The notes beneath the pieces were generated by a model. That model was given only the letters and a program-made list of their open reading frames with translations, made no database searches and had not been told where the DNA came from. This document shows, in pieces, positions 37,040 to 50,800 of a DNA stretch of 64,000 nucleotides. Position 1 is the stretch's first letter. Each line of letters starts with the position of its first letter. Source of the DNA: Isoperla grammatica (taxonomy: Eukaryota; Arthropoda; Insecta; Plecoptera; Perlodidae); contig OX246740.1 of the NCBI GenBank assembly GCA_945910005.1, positions 54,404,638 through 54,468,637 on the forward strand, written 5' to 3'. The position numbers and the translations under genes were made by a program.

Positions 37040-40000
37040 AGAGTAATCCATAGTTATTCAGAACACAACACATATGTATTGTTTGTTCTACGTAGACTAT
37101 TCCATTTCTAAAGTAGTTCTTCGTGAATAAACGTTCCTTTCTTAACATGACATTTACGGGAAGAATGGTTAAAATGATTTTTTATATTTTCTTGATAATT
37201 TAATTTCCTTAGAAGTTGTACGTACGTCCTACATATCTCGGGATGAAGTTCAATTGTACTTCGTTCGCGTGGATGAGAAAGTAGATGAACCCAGAGTTCA
37301 TGACGTCATTAAACGTACTGTGCTCGAGACAAGCATGTAATTTACTTGTAATATATTATTTGTTAATGAATTGCAAGTCGTAAAGCTGCTTACAATATTT
37401 TCTTGCGCGATATGACTTGCTGTAAAACTCTATACTTTATATGCGCTGCTTTCTTTCACGGGTATTTTAACATGACACATTTTTATGGGTGACATTTTGT
37501 AGTCGTAGATAAATGTTTGAGTCTGTTAAACCGACGCAGTCACAGTATATTTCTTCGTTTCGTTTTACGATCGAGATACATTTGAAAACATAAACTAGGC
37601 AAGACCAGATTGGAATAATACTCGCAAAGAACGTAGTGTGCAAATAACAGGGAGCCAATTTACGTCACGGTAAGGTAACCAAGGCCATTCATTATCTGTT
37701 AAAACAAATGAATTAATCAATATCGTCTATCTCTTGACAATAAAACCCATTAATTTCTGGATGTGTACCAAAATGACCATTAATGTTTGGTATTGCGTTA
37801 ATGATGAATGTGTACTTATTACGTTGATATGTGAACTAATTGTCTATGAACATGTTCATACAAGTGCAATTGAAAAATTGAAAATTGATTCATTTAAATT
37901 GGGCTACCTCACTATGACGCTATGCCCTGTTTTTTCCCATTTCCACCTTACTTTAATGAATAGAAATATTTTTGTATTCGGAACGGTCTCGAATTTAACA
38001 GTCCCCATGGAACGAGGCAGCAGTAGCCTACGTCTACTATTGTTCCAAAATAAAATACAAAATCAATGTTTTGTTCGGTGAGCCTCCATCAAAAGCCGGC
38101 CGCGTCCCAACGTGTCTTCCATTTGCAATCCCCCCCCCCCCTTGGCAGAAAAACCTGCAAGCTCCCATGAACTTTTGTTGTTGTCTGCATTTACCCTTTT
38201 TAAATCAGCAACTTCGTTTTAGAATAACCAAAAAAAGAAAACAACGGTAAAAAAAACTGCATGGAAACGTACACTAGTAAGGTTCAAAAAAACAAAAAGA
38301 AAAAGCTCCGGTCAAAGTTCGTGACGTGAGGACACAAAAGCCTCCCCAAAAAGGAGTGTACGAGTGAATGGTTGGCAAATGAAAACGCGAACGTTCCATT
38401 AAGGCTTTCAGCTCTCGCATGTATTTGTTGTGTTTGTTTTTTATTGCAACGCGAACCCCCCGTTTTCGGCCGTACAGCAAGCTACGTGCATGATTAGTTT
38501 TCGTGCAAACCATGCGAATTGCAACAACGTTTTCGAGTTGATGACAATTACAATAACATTTTATCTCGATTAAACTGCTCACTAGTTAACATTTCTAATG
38601 ACGATCAACAACGTGGTGAAAATTTGTAAACGTTTTCAACGTTTGATTTCTCTAACGTCAGAACATTTTATTTTTGACGCTTTTTTGTTTGTCCATCGGG
38701 TAATTTTAATTGGTTTCATTGTTGTATTTCGATGTTGCAAGTAGGCTATATTTAGCATGTTGAAATGTGTCATGTTGTACCGTACGAGTGGATCGTTCAG
38801 TCAGACTAATCGTCTCGTTAACCATAAATCGCACAAGGTCTTCCTCACGTCAATACAATATACAATAAACCTATTAACCTTGACTGAGCCTGCTGGCTGA
38901 GGTGTTCTGTAAACATCACGACATTGGGCTTCGCATCGTGCTTACTATTAATTTGTAGGCACATTTGTGTGTGTGCACAGATGGGCTGTTAGCGCGCGAA
39001 AAACTGGTAAAAAAAAAAAAACTGTCTCGACATTTTGGCAAACATCTCGAATTTTATTATTACTTTTTGTTTTCTAAAATAAATTTGCATTATTCCTGTA
39101 TGGTTTCTTTTTCGAACGTGTGTACCATTAAACATTTCACCATTTAATCTTTTTATCTGGTCGAATAGAACACGTGATAAATTGCACAGTTCAGTAAACG
39201 GAAAACTGAAATGAATATTCTATACGGATTTGAATATTAACACGGTACGCGTGGGTCTTCCAGTTCAGTAGGTAAACATCGAATTATGTACATTCTCACG
39301 TCTAACAACTCTGAATTTCTAGTAGGCCTATTGATGCCTCGAACATGTGAGTAAATACATGGCCTGTGTGTCGTCATGTGGGGTCCTCATTAATATACAA
39401 AACAAATAATCTTCCTCCGAAGATTACATTTTAAAAAACTTCACTGAACGAATAGCCGAGAAGTAATTTGAATGGGCTCTCAATGGTAGGGGTGGGTTTT
39501 TGCAGAATTGAAACGATGAAGCTTCCGAACGCTTCTGTTTGCGTTCCGACTAATGCCTCGTTTTAAATTGTAATATACCAAACGTAATAAAATAGCTTAA
39601 AACAGTATACAGGCTGAAAACAAAAAATGGATAGTACACAGCACCGAATTTGCCTGTTTTCTGTTGTTTTATAATTAACAAATCGCTCACCCTTGTATAC
39701 ATATTCTATCATACGGCAGCAAAACTTCTTTAGAACATTATGTTAACCTATCGTTCAAAAATTTGATATAATACCCGCAATGTCAACATAATATAGGGAT
39801 AACTTTCAATAATGCAATTATCTTTGAAACTAAGCTCGCATACTCTACATTTACACGTTTTAATATAAAGCTACGTTGGGACAAAGGGCGACGAATCGCA
39901 GCAGAACTTCTACTAAGGCACTAAAAACACAATTTAATTTGCGAAAACGTGGCGTAAATAACATAGTTTTACTATCTAAAGGAAAGGACTTTGCTACCTC

Positions 40001-40160
40001 ATTTCCATCTAGATTCAAGTGTGTTTCATTAACTTTGAACACCTACGCGAAGGATATCCATCAACTCCATAACAAAGCGGGAATATTGTTCCTGCATCGA
40101 GACGACATTCCGACAAGTGGAATAATTTCACCCCTATTTATAGAACTCGAGATAAAAACA
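37040..40160. other. Unassigned AT-rich stretch left of the gap
   Basis: A 115-codon frame (37734-38081) and a 102-codon minus frame (38274-38582) have no recognisable domain. A 12-C run lies at 38130. No splice-bounded exon was found. Confidence 0.5.
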
Positions 40161-40161
40161 A

Positions 40162-40361
40162 NNNNNNNNNNNNNNNNNNNNNNNNNNNNNNNNNNNNNNN
40201 NNNNNNNNNNNNNNNNNNNNNNNNNNNNNNNNNNNNNNNNNNNNNNNNNNNNNNNNNNNNNNNNNNNNNNNNNNNNNNNNNNNNNNNNNNNNNNNNNNNN
40301 NNNNNNNNNNNNNNNNNNNNNNNNNNNNNNNNNNNNNNNNNNNNNNNNNNNNNNNNNNNNN
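40162..40361. other. Assembly gap of exactly 200 N
   Basis: Two hundred unknown bases. The round number suggests a gap of arbitrary size. Open frames reported across it are meaningless. Confidence 0.99.
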
Positions 40362-41278
40362 ACATCAAATGAGAATGTTTCTTTACTCAAATCTGTGAGC
40401 ATATAACCTAGAATGTATAATGATTCAACTTCACATGCAGAAATGTTGCGCTAATTAAAACACTTAGTTACGGTAATAGAAATAATCACCGTCTGTTAAT
40501 TAGTTTGTGATTGTGCAACAAAAAAAATCCAATCAATTTCTATTTAAATTTCATAATTGATATTATTTCAACGTCAACGAATTGAATCAAGATCAGTGTC
40601 ATCATTATTTCTAATTTAGAAATAATTTGTTGACAAATTGGACACAGCATCCGTGTAAGCTCATAATTAACGCCAGTCTAGACTCTACTGTATGATTCAG
40701 GTCGATTTTATAGACAACATATATTCAACCATATATACACGTATACATTGCATGTCTTCTTAAAAACATACTGATTGTTTTAATGTCTTTACTACAATCG
40801 TAGAGGGTCCAAAGCAATGTGATACTTAACTAATAAATAACATGTTCTCTTGAAAGGGTTGGAGAAAATCTTTTTCTAGTTTGACTTTCATTTGGAATTC
40901 AGTTTCTTTTTGTTCTCTTTGACGATTGTTTTTAGTTGTTTAGAAATTGAATTGTGTTGCGGTGAATTGAATGTAATGTGCATGTATATAGGGTAATTGC
41001 ACAACAGATAAGAACAATTACAACAGTGCGCGCGCACGGCTCAAGCGTATGGAAGCCACCGCGGTGACGGCTACATGAGGCGTAAAGCTCACATCACATA
41101 TAACCAATATCTCTACCAAATCTGAGTAGAGAAAAAATGTATTTGTCTACTGTTCAACATACATTGGATTAGGGGACCACAACGATCCAGCGTACTAGTT
41201 CAAGTTTTGAGAAAAATGTATATATATATATATAATATTGCTAGTAGATGTTTAGGGTTACCAGGTGATAAACAAGTA

Positions 41279-41327
41279 GTCTTTGCGGTAGCCGAACACT
41301 CGTCCGAGAGGGCTGGACCGCAAAGAC
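41279..41327. repeat. Hairpin with 11-bp stem
   Basis: GTCTTTGCGGT and ACCGCAAAGAC are exact inverses, with AGCC/GGCT extending the pairing after a small bulge and a loop of about 17 bases. It could be a structured RNA or a repeat end; nothing else supports a gene. Confidence 0.5.
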
Positions 41328-41559
41328 GACATGCTCATATACGGTATACTACAAAGTGTGGCCATGTAAGATGTTGACCGAGTCCTAAAAATCAATTGAA
41401 TAAAGGAACAAAAATAGTCATCACATTCTATGTGGTACTTATAAATTGTAAATGAAAGGGGGTCAAGTGCCCCTCTTTACCCCATGTGCCGACGCCACTG
41501 ATACCCATCACCCGCAGACCTGACTGAAGGTTTCATCCGTGGATTAATCGTGTAATTGG

Positions 41560-41690
41560 CTATATAGTAAATGGCTCTATAAATGGCCACACCTCAGGAG
41601 ATTGTTTTCCTACTGTGGCCAAAATAAGCAATGTATGTAACGTATCTTAATTATTCAATAAAAAATCTATTCTATTCTATTCTATTCTAT
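41560..41690 (+). mobile_element. Non-LTR retrotransposon 3' end with (TCTAT)n tail
   Basis: GTAACGTATCTTAATTATTC then AATAAAAAATC and a pure (TCTAT)n run (41666-41690). A polyadenylation-like signal directly before a short tandem tail is typical of LINE ends such as CR1, L2 or Jockey types. Sequence farther upstream has no recognisable coding. Confidence 0.5.
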
Positions 41691-42886
41691 AATTAGACAA
41701 ATGCTAGGGATGTGTCCCACAAACCTCCCCAAACACATGTCTAACTGCCCCACTAATATAATAGGCTGAAAAGGGAAATATCTGACATACAAAACCTCCA
41801 TTCAAGTCTAAAAAAGTAAAAAAGCGATACTTCACTGAGATGGAGACTCTAAATCTCTCCAATTGCTCCTTAGTACGGAAAAGAAGAACCTAATCCGAGA
41901 GTATCGGGGGTGGGTATTAAACGCGCGACTCTTGACGCGATTGTCCCACGTGTTTCATCCCACTCACTACCACTTGTTCGTCATCCTCTCGTCATTGTCT
42001 CAGTCCCACTTGAGCGTCGCGTAGAGTGGGAAAGTGTTCGCGCGAGAAGATGTCTTTGTTCCACGCTCGAAAGTTACAAGACTGTTCAAGTACTCTTTGA
42101 AAATGAAAATAATTTAAATTCGTGCTACAGAATAGCGAACACCTTCGCCTAGAAACCTTATCTTAAATTATTAAAGAAGTGATAGGTAATTTCTCTCAAA
42201 GTCTGCTACTGTATCACTTGATAGCATGTGACGAACCCAAAAAATTATTTTTTTGTGCTGTGTTTCTGTTTATTTGTTCTGTTGTACCAATAATACTGTC
42301 TAGCCCTATTTCTAAGAATATATACTGAAGAATTATTTATTATGTTTGATAGGCTAGTTCCAGCATCGGTATAGCGTGAAACCATCTTGAGCTACTACCA
42401 AAACCGGGAATCTCGATAATATAGGATTAATTCTCTGACTTACACAATTTTTCATTACGTTTTTTTTTTTTGTGAAATGTATGCCATTTTGAGTTGTGTG
42501 TAGTAAAGTCGCCAGGTAGTAAACCGATAGACAGGCGTGTTAAATATCGGAAGCAGAGATCCTGGGTGGGTCGGGTCAAGTCAATGCTATTTAGCGGGTC
42601 AAAAGAGAAAACATGTCACATTCGTGGACGTCACAATATATATTATATGTCTTATCGGGAGTCGTATATCAGAATCCCGTGTCTCAATGACCTTCATTCT
42701 GATCTCCGCAGCGTTATTTTCTATTCTTTTCACACTCGTGCCATGTTGCCATTTATACACATATTTAGCACTTGTGCAGTTGTGTATCTGGAACCACATC
42801 TGGGTAGAATTTAGCCCCAGAGTGACTCTGCCGATCGTAAGAGGCGACGCAATGAGGTCCTCCCCTTTCCTTTTTCCACCCCATAA

Positions 42887-42942
42887 GAGCGAAGGATACC
42901 TCTACGTCAAAAACCGCAGAAAAATTTCATTTTTTAATTAAT
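42887..42942 (+). repeat. Extra direct copy of the foldback's inner block
   Basis: AGCGAAGGATACCTCTACGT and the next 35 bases repeat the block at 43016-43070 inside the left arm of the foldback (GCGAAGGATACCTCTACGTC). No matching third copy follows the right arm, so the structure is asymmetric. It may be a truncated tandem unit of a larger foldback element. Confidence 0.7.
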
Positions 42943-42952
42943 TTGAAATTTG

Positions 42953-43445
42953 AACTGCGCGCCAAATGAGGACACATTTCTTTGTATAGGCACACGTAGC
43001 TAATACAGGAGTTAAACGCGAAGGATACCTCTACGTCACAAACCGCAGAACATTTTAATTTTTTAATTATATCTCAAGATTGAAACACAAAATCGAAAAT
43101 CTGAGAAATCATAGCGTTGTGGTATGGCAAGTCCTACAGACTGAATGATACATGTATCTAACATTATAATCAGTGTGACTGTGATACTTATTTCCCTAGT
43201 AATTGAAGGAAATAATTATCACAGTCATACTGATTACATTTACCATTCAGTCTGTACTCTGTAGAGCTTACCAAACAACAGCGCTATGATTTCTCAGATT
43301 TTCGATTTTGTGTTTCAATCTTGAGATATAATTAAAAAATTAAAATGTTCTGCGGTTTGTGACGTAGAGGTATCCTTCGCTTTTAACTCCTGTATTAGCT
43401 ACGTGTGCCTATACAAAGAAATGTGTCCTCATTTGGCGCGCAGTT
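42953..43445. mobile_element. 493-bp foldback palindrome
   Basis: The sequence from AACTGCGCGCCAAATGAGGA reads back on the other strand almost to the centre: two arms of about 235 bases with few differences and a short centre (43195-43220, CCCTAGTAATTGAAGG). It holds no gene. Such foldback elements extrude cruciforms and give a long hairpin RNA if transcribed. No target duplication was found. Immediately right of it, GTGGGTTCGAATCCCGC (43472-43488) is a tRNA-like B box. Confidence 0.85.
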
Positions 43446-46150
43446 GCATGGGGTAGCCACCTACCTAGGGACGTGGGTTCGAATCCCGCATAAACCGTTT
43501 TTTTGTAATTGTCTTCATCTTTCACCTCTCATCATCTCGAACAGCACAATTACAGTAGAAATAGAAAAGCAAAGCAAAGCAAAAAAGATCTCAAATTTCA
43601 AAGTGGAAAATTTTGTACCTGCCATCCCATTGATTGACAAATGTCGCTCATCACGCTCAAGGGTCATCATTCATAGTTAAAAAGTTTGATTTTCTCCCGC
43701 CTTGTTTAAGTATCACCCATCCATCAATCACCGACAATGAAGTGGTTCGGGTTCGACCCCACTCAAGGCCATCTAGCTTTCTCTCATCTCAATGAGAGAG
43801 TCTTTCTCTGAAGGTCGCAGATCGATGTGATGGAGTTAGTTTCACGGTTACGTCAGGTCAACACACCTGTTACACCATCATAGCTACTACCTGCTGCACG
43901 GCTGCTACACACGCACACACTACACCCAGGGGCGGGGAAACTGCCTTGGTTTGTGCTCGAATTACGCATCGAACTATATAGACGAGTTGTTATTACCTAT
44001 CGTGCACTATAGAATACCGCAAGATGTAGAAACGTTCTCATAGCATATCAATTTTTTAGCGAGTTCCCATTTACATATCGAAACATTAATTATATGTAAC
44101 GTTAAAGTGCGTGTGCGTGTTTTTTTTTAAATTCAGCAATGGTCTTGTAGTCTAATCCTTGGACCTATCGTAGAGTGTAAGTTTATAAAATTGTATAAAT
44201 AATACAAGTAAGCAGCTTTAAATTATTTTGAATCCATTCTTTTATTTCTTTGATGAAGAAATTTCAATTTAATTTTTCTAAAACCACGCTTTGAATTTTA
44301 TGTAGCGGAATAAAAAAAAATTAATGAAATACTTCAATTTTGAAGGTATTTTCAATTCGTAACTCGTTTTCTACACACGACAAACAGTAGTCAGTTAATT
44401 TTAAAGTTAATTTCAAAGTAAGTTAGTTAATTATCGCCTTCAAACTCACTCACTTCATGCAAAAAAAAATATTCCAGAGCTGTGGGACAGTATATAATTA
44501 GTTTTTCATCAAATGATATTTGACTTATGTAACGAGTTTTTTCCTCTCTTGCTACCACTTCAATAGAATTACAACGCGTATTTCGTAATGGTTATTAAAA
44601 AAACGCTTCTAACAACCGAGCTAAATACTAATGTCAGACAGAACAAAAATGAAACATGCCAACATAATGACAATAAAACAGGATGTGATGCGGGTTCGTA
44701 GCGTGGACAGTATCAATTAATTTTTTTCTTTTGAATAACTATTGGAAAAGGTTTTTTTCGGAAGGGCAAAAACGCAAAGACTTCGATAAAATATCATTTG
44801 GTGCGAATTTCACTCGTTTTTTGTTTACTTTATGAATAATCGTGGACCTCGCCAGGATATCTCCGTGCATAATCTAGTCACGTGGTTAGTAGGTTCAAAC
44901 CCTTTCAATTAACGATCTGGAAGTGTATTCACATTCTATTATATTATTACAATCAGCCGATTAAAAAAATATTGATCCCGTCTCGAAGACTGCAATTGTA
45001 TATAAACACCTGTTCCAACTGAGGCTGCAACTGCGCACGCAGAACCGGGTGATCTGGGTTCGTATCCCAATCGTGTATACATCAGAATATGACCTCTTTA
45101 GACAAACGATCAGTTTCAGTGAATAGAAGCACAAATTACATCAAAAATAGTTAAACTATAGTTGCAACAATTCAATTATTTTGTTTCCTTCTTGCAAAGT
45201 AATGGCATTATTTTCTTTGTCAACGAGAGCATTAACACTAGGATGGTTTTTACACATTTGTAAAATATCTGAAGATACCAGTACAAAAATAACGTGTAAA
45301 ATTAGTAGAGGATAATATGTTATAGCCATGAGGTAAACAAGGACAGCTTGACCTGAGTAGATCGGAATGATTCTGTAAGAAAGTTGAACACTTGGTCATG
45401 AGATGGAAGTGTATGGAGCAGATTGAATAGCTGAATAGAGAAGTTTAAAAGTTGAATCAGAGGCAGTTTTTAATCGTTTGTTAAAGTAGTCGTTACCACG
45501 TAACAGCTCGTTAAACACGATAATACCAACCGCATGTAAAGCTTTTGTTTAGATTGTCTAAATTGATCGGCAAGGTGAAACTAAAAGATCACTTGTTATA
45601 CAAAAATGTATTGTATCGCCGCTAATATTTCTAGACTGTATATATGTAGTCATATTGTTTAGGCATGAAAACACAAGATTATGCAAATTTACATAAGAGG
45701 ACAGGAATTGGATTGGAACAGAAGTAGAAGAATTAATCAATTAAAAATTATTGAAATAGGTAATTACAAAAAAATAACAATCGTAACAATTAGAATATTT
45801 GAAAGTTTTTAAATTCATTGTTTAGTTGAATACAAAAAAAAATCCCTCGTATGAATCACCATTTCAATATATATATTGAAGCGTTCTCAAGCCATCAATA
45901 AAATATCGCTAATTTTGCGTGTAGTATTAATATTGCGAGCTACTAATTAACTGATCACGAAAGTAACCGCTCCACTAATTAATCTAACCCAACATCTCAC
46001 ATGAACGTGTTGGAAAGGTTGAATGATAACAATAACATACGTATGTCTTCGAGGAAGTGGGCGTGGCTTAAGTTGCAATTCTGAGTGCGATAAATGCAGT
46101 TTCACTCCGCGTGCATGCACGTTAAGTATGTAATCACATATACGTGTACT
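43446..46150. other. Unassigned stretch with tRNA-like B boxes
   Basis: B-box-like words occur at 43474 (GGTTCGAATCCCGC), 43749 (GGGTTCGACCCC), 44891 (AGGTTCAAACCC) and 45057 (GGGTTCGTATCCC). None is part of a full tRNA that I can fold, so they are probably SINE remains. No protein gene was seen. Confidence 0.4.
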
Positions 46151-46159
46151 ACACATATC

Positions 46160-47510
46160 GGCAAGTGGATCTACCACGGACTTTCTTAGTTAAATCACTT
46201 CTCTATACAGTCTACACATACTATCTCATTGGTGGGCAATAATGCATTGGTTCCACTTGGTATAAATATTGGCAGGTTACATGAATCCATCCCGTACTTT
46301 CTTAGTTCAATCATGATCCGTGATGTTTCTCGAAAGTCTACACAGGTGTTTAAAATACATCTCATATAAGGTGATCTATGACTTGGTGGGTAATGTTTTG
46401 TTTGTTACCTTGCTATAAATACTAGCTGCAATATAACTATAGGTTACAATGGATCCACCCCGAACTTTCTTAGGTCATCGCTAAACATTATAATGAGACC
46501 CCTGACCTGACCGTCTTTACACAGGTGTGCATTATACAACGGTTTCACTTTTAACAACAATGTGTGGCTCGTTAAATAAGTTCGATTTCCGCTACGGGCT
46601 GTTTTTTTTTTTTTTTAATTTCGAAATTTGTCATTCATTTGATACTCTCCTACATTTACTCCTGAGCAGTTATAGCCAGGAGGCACGTATACATGATATT
46701 ATAGTATACCGCTGAACGTCAGTCAGTAATCTTGTGACTGAATGGTTAGACAATAAATACAAATGTATTTCAATTAATAAATAATGTATACAGAAAATGT
46801 AACTGATATCCCAAACTCTAACCATAGCGGGTAAGTTACCAGCGTCACAATTCTGAGTTTCCAACACTTGCAACGTAAATTTGTTGAATAGTAGCAGAAT
46901 AATTTGATTTCATTGTTGTAATACAGTTCGGCTTGTATAGCCTATATAGACAACATACAAATTCCGTCAACAATTCGAATTGAAGCACACTAGACAAAAG
47001 TTTACAACGTTTTATTTGTTTTTGTTGGTATACCCACTGTGAGATGTCCTTCAGCACAATTCCTTTTTTTTTCATTGTGTAGTGTTGGTATTTGATTACG
47101 TAACAAGGTCTAAGGTCTTTGAATCCCCTGGTGGAGGCTCGTGTAACTTTTGAATCTATCCCCCCCCCCCCCCTTCGGGGTTTGATGGACCTAAATTATA
47201 CGTATACTGGCTGCTGGATACATCATATAGACTTTCTTAGTTCACTCAGTTTAATAACTGTTATAAGTTGACCCCTGGCCTCCATTCTGCAATGGCTATT
47301 GGATCCACCTCAAATTATATTACGTATAGTCACTCACTCTTATAGTCTTCAAAGTCTGCATTCAGGTGGACACTGCAATGGTTTCACTTCTTGTAACAAG
47401 CTACCACTCAAACCACTTACAGATTATATAGTCCCTCACTCTAATAGCCTGTTATAAGGTGACCTTCTAACCCCAAGTGCAATACATGGTGCAATGCAGT
47501 TTCACTATAC
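46160..47510 (+). repeat. Decayed tandem repeat, units of very roughly 120-165 bp
   Basis: The block GGATCCACC...ACTTTCTTAGTTCAATCA recurs with changes near 46166, 46284, 46449 and 47217, with weaker relatives near 47300 and 47410. Between them, words such as GTCTACACAGGTG, GGTTTCACTT and ATAAGGTGA recur in the same order. The middle part (46600-47150) seems to be other sequence inserted. An old satellite-like array is the best guess. Confidence 0.5.
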
Positions 47511-47707
47511 AAGTTAAAACAAGTTACCTATTGATTTTCGTAGAGACAATTGCCCGCTGTTCTCATAAATACTCTCTCTAGCAGACTAGCACTAATAACA
47601 TTATTAGCGGTAGCAATTATAGCACGTTATAACTCTTAGCAATAATAACACGCTAGTTACACTTAGTAAACACTTCCCCCGATGTATTGTACTGGTTGCA
47701 GATGTCT

Positions 47708-47734
47708 CCCCCCCCCCCCCCCCCCCCCCCCCCC
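47708..47734. repeat. 27-base poly(C) run
   Basis: The longest uninterrupted C run in the window. Glycine-rich minus-strand frames across it are artefacts. No SINE end was recognised beside it. Confidence 0.95.
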
Positions 47735-47879
47735 TTTGAATGAGGGCAACATATGTTGTCTACACTTGGTCCATCGAGGATGTCTTTGGTTTGTGAAGAA
47801 GTGAGCAGAGGAAGAGAGATATCTATTACACAATCTTGAGTGCTTTGGTGCTCTACCTCAACCATCGTCATGTAAACAA

Positions 47880-50800
47880 AACTTTTTACCGAGTTAGTTA
47901 TCTCTTTATCGACGACTTTGGAACAGGTATTCTAATAGTTTTCGTCTGAGAATTTTGAGTACTTGTGACATTTCAGCATTTCTTTCTATAGTGGCAATAA
48001 GACTGGCGCGTCAGTTGAGTAGCAGCAATATGGTGGGGAGTATCCGGCTGTTGCATTATTAGATTGCTCGCTCGTTGGTCCCCGAAGAGACACATTTCCT
48101 ATAAAGTACTCTAACACACCGCGGCCACCCTATACACACAGGTTTCAAATGTCTTTCAGAATCAACATCAATGTATATTCATTCCCTCGACTCTAGAACA
48201 CATTCGTTCGAACCAGAACATATCATAGGTTAATGCTCCGAGTGGTATCCGCTCTCTAATACCATTTAAATGACATGTTACTATCTATAATACACCGTTT
48301 TGATACGCAAGACCAGAATGAAAGTGATGCTCGTCGTCTATAATATAAGCTTACGCACAATGCGTGCAGGAAAGTAGCCACACAAATATATATGCATAGA
48401 AACCAATTATTCTCCTTCGAGCGTGTATAGCTAGCTGTGCCTACACAAGGCGCGTGCACGTTGTTATTAAATAACAAGTTCCAGTTTTCTATGTTCATTC
48501 GCTCACCAACGAACATCGTGGTCCACGCACCAACATGGCACGACGACAAAACGTTTTTTGCTGTTGAAAAGTTTAATTTTTTAATTGTTTCCGTTTGAAA
48601 TTAAAATTAGAGACGATTAAAGCGTATGCCTCGTTCATTTCATATCCCACCAAATGATTATCTTTTGATAATGATGTGATGCTATTTATGACTTAATAAC
48701 TATTATTATCACGATTATTTAGCGAAACGCATTGAGTTTATCCAACGAGCCATGCAAAGATGAGCTATTACCCTATATGTGAAGAATTATGATGATAATA
48801 AATCTAATGTATAATATTCATCCTCTTCAAGGGAATCTAACTTCGAACATATAACTTTCATGAACTGATTTTCAGTGCGGGACATTATACCATTTAAAAT
48901 ATCTTCGTTGATACGACGGTTCCAAAGTCACCGATTGAATGTACTCCAGAGATATTCCGCAGTTAAAACACCCCAGCCCGAAGCGGGAATCGAACTCTAG
49001 ATCCCCTGCACAGTTACCCAAAAGACCCAAAAGATCAACGAGCCACACGTTTGTGGGTAATAATAAACTATTATTATTACGCCAGCTGTGGTGAAGAGAG
49101 GCGTTGTCAATCTACTTCCTTTCTCCTCTTTACTTCCAGGCTAGATTAGATTGACCTTAGGTAACGAGAGCGTTATACTCACAACAAGAAGAGTCTTACC
49201 CAACAATACCGTAACGACTTTAACCCTATTGCGGTTAGTCGCCTCCAGCTGATTTTCTCCTTTCAAACACTCCTTACTCAAGTCATCATCACGGAAACTG
49301 ATAGTCATACTTCCTCTTCTAGTATCATACTTTTCACAAGTCAATTGGCACTACCATACTAGGTATAGCTTCGATAATTATTCTTTGTTTTAATCTGTCA
49401 AACTTTCTCGAATACCATAAGCCGAAAATCAAAGAAAATCAATCACAAAGTCTACACTTAGTCATATGATATTACTTTATTTATGTTTTATTATTTTTAT
49501 TTTCATCATATAGCGTCGGCCGAAACAGATTCATTCATCACTGGGGTCGTCACAAGGGGAATCCAGTCGGAGGGGGGGGGGGGGTGTAGGGGGTGAGGGG
49601 GGGATGTTTAGGTCTCAAAGAAGCCCAGCAAATATGCACAAAACAATATGAAAGTTGGAAGAGAAAAGATGATGAAGACCATAATATGAGATTCATAAAT
49701 GACTAAAGATAAACACGAGAGCCCTCATTGCGAGCAACGGTCACCACGGGGAGGGACCCACCTCGAAATGCCGCGAGCTAATCTATAAACGATGCGTGAA
49801 CGAGGAGTATAGTTTTTGTACGCAATTGATTTCTAAAACGCCACAAGAGTAACATGTAAACTTTCCTACGGTGCAAAGACATTGAAATCTTTCAAATACT
49901 TCGAACAATTATATATCGAACGAACGAAGTCGAGGAGTCGATGAAAGGCTCGCCTAGCCAGAGTCGCTCACCTACTTCAAACAGAATATTATGACGTACG
50001 CTCTTTCTTGTCCAAAGAATTCAGAAAACGAACGTGACAAGAGAAAGTTGCCATTTTGTTCTTTTTTTTCTGTTTTTCTTATGATACAACAGCTCATATG
50101 TGAGATTGCCGATGGATAGAGGATGAAAATTGTGGCGCGTCATCACCGTGTTTTGTTCTTTCTCGCGCGTTCTTTTGTTTTGTTACGATGGTAACTTTCA
50201 CGTTGTCGTCGAGTGTTGTGATTCGTCGTGAAGAATAAGTCACGGCGGCAGGTGTTTCCACAGCCGTCTAGACGTAATATACGCGAAACCACTAATCGTC
50301 GCGGCGTGATTCGCTATCTACCACACCCCCTTAATACCTAGCACAATGTACTTAGGTCTAGGTGTCCCGATATGTGACGTACCTAACCTAACACTATGTC
50401 TACAATATGCATACAAGTATTTCGTACTTAGATATCTTTTGTATTTTATTATTTCGTTATTAGGAGTACAAATCTAATGCCTGAATATTTATCTCACTTA
50501 AGTACATGCGATCGTCTAAGATAAGCTAAGGCAGGGAAAGGTGCGAAGTATACCTTAGTGTAGAGTAGGGTTTACAGTCAATACGAAACTGTATACTGTG
50601 ATACGATCAAACATTGATTCTAAAAAGTATAAATAATTCTGTTCATAGTTCAAGGCTCAATAATTATATACAACCTATATCGATAACGCTAATACTATTA
50701 TGCTGCTCTCTTTAGCTATTGTGACACATTGTCAACAACTCAACAGCTTGTCTGCTAATGGCCAAAATCCCATCTATTATTCACGAAACAAAAGACTATT

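Noticed and set aside
39876..40406. 176-codon frame
   Set aside because: Nearly 70 codons are unknown bases of the assembly gap; the rest has no known domain.
42494..42941. Two overlapping frames of 106 and 134 codons
   Set aside because: Overlap each other and run into the foldback-related repeat block; no recognised motif.
43472..43490. Possible tRNA gene (GGTTCGAATCCCGC)
   Set aside because: Only a B box; upstream sequence does not give an acceptor, D or anticodon stem. Same for 45057, 51681 and 56932.
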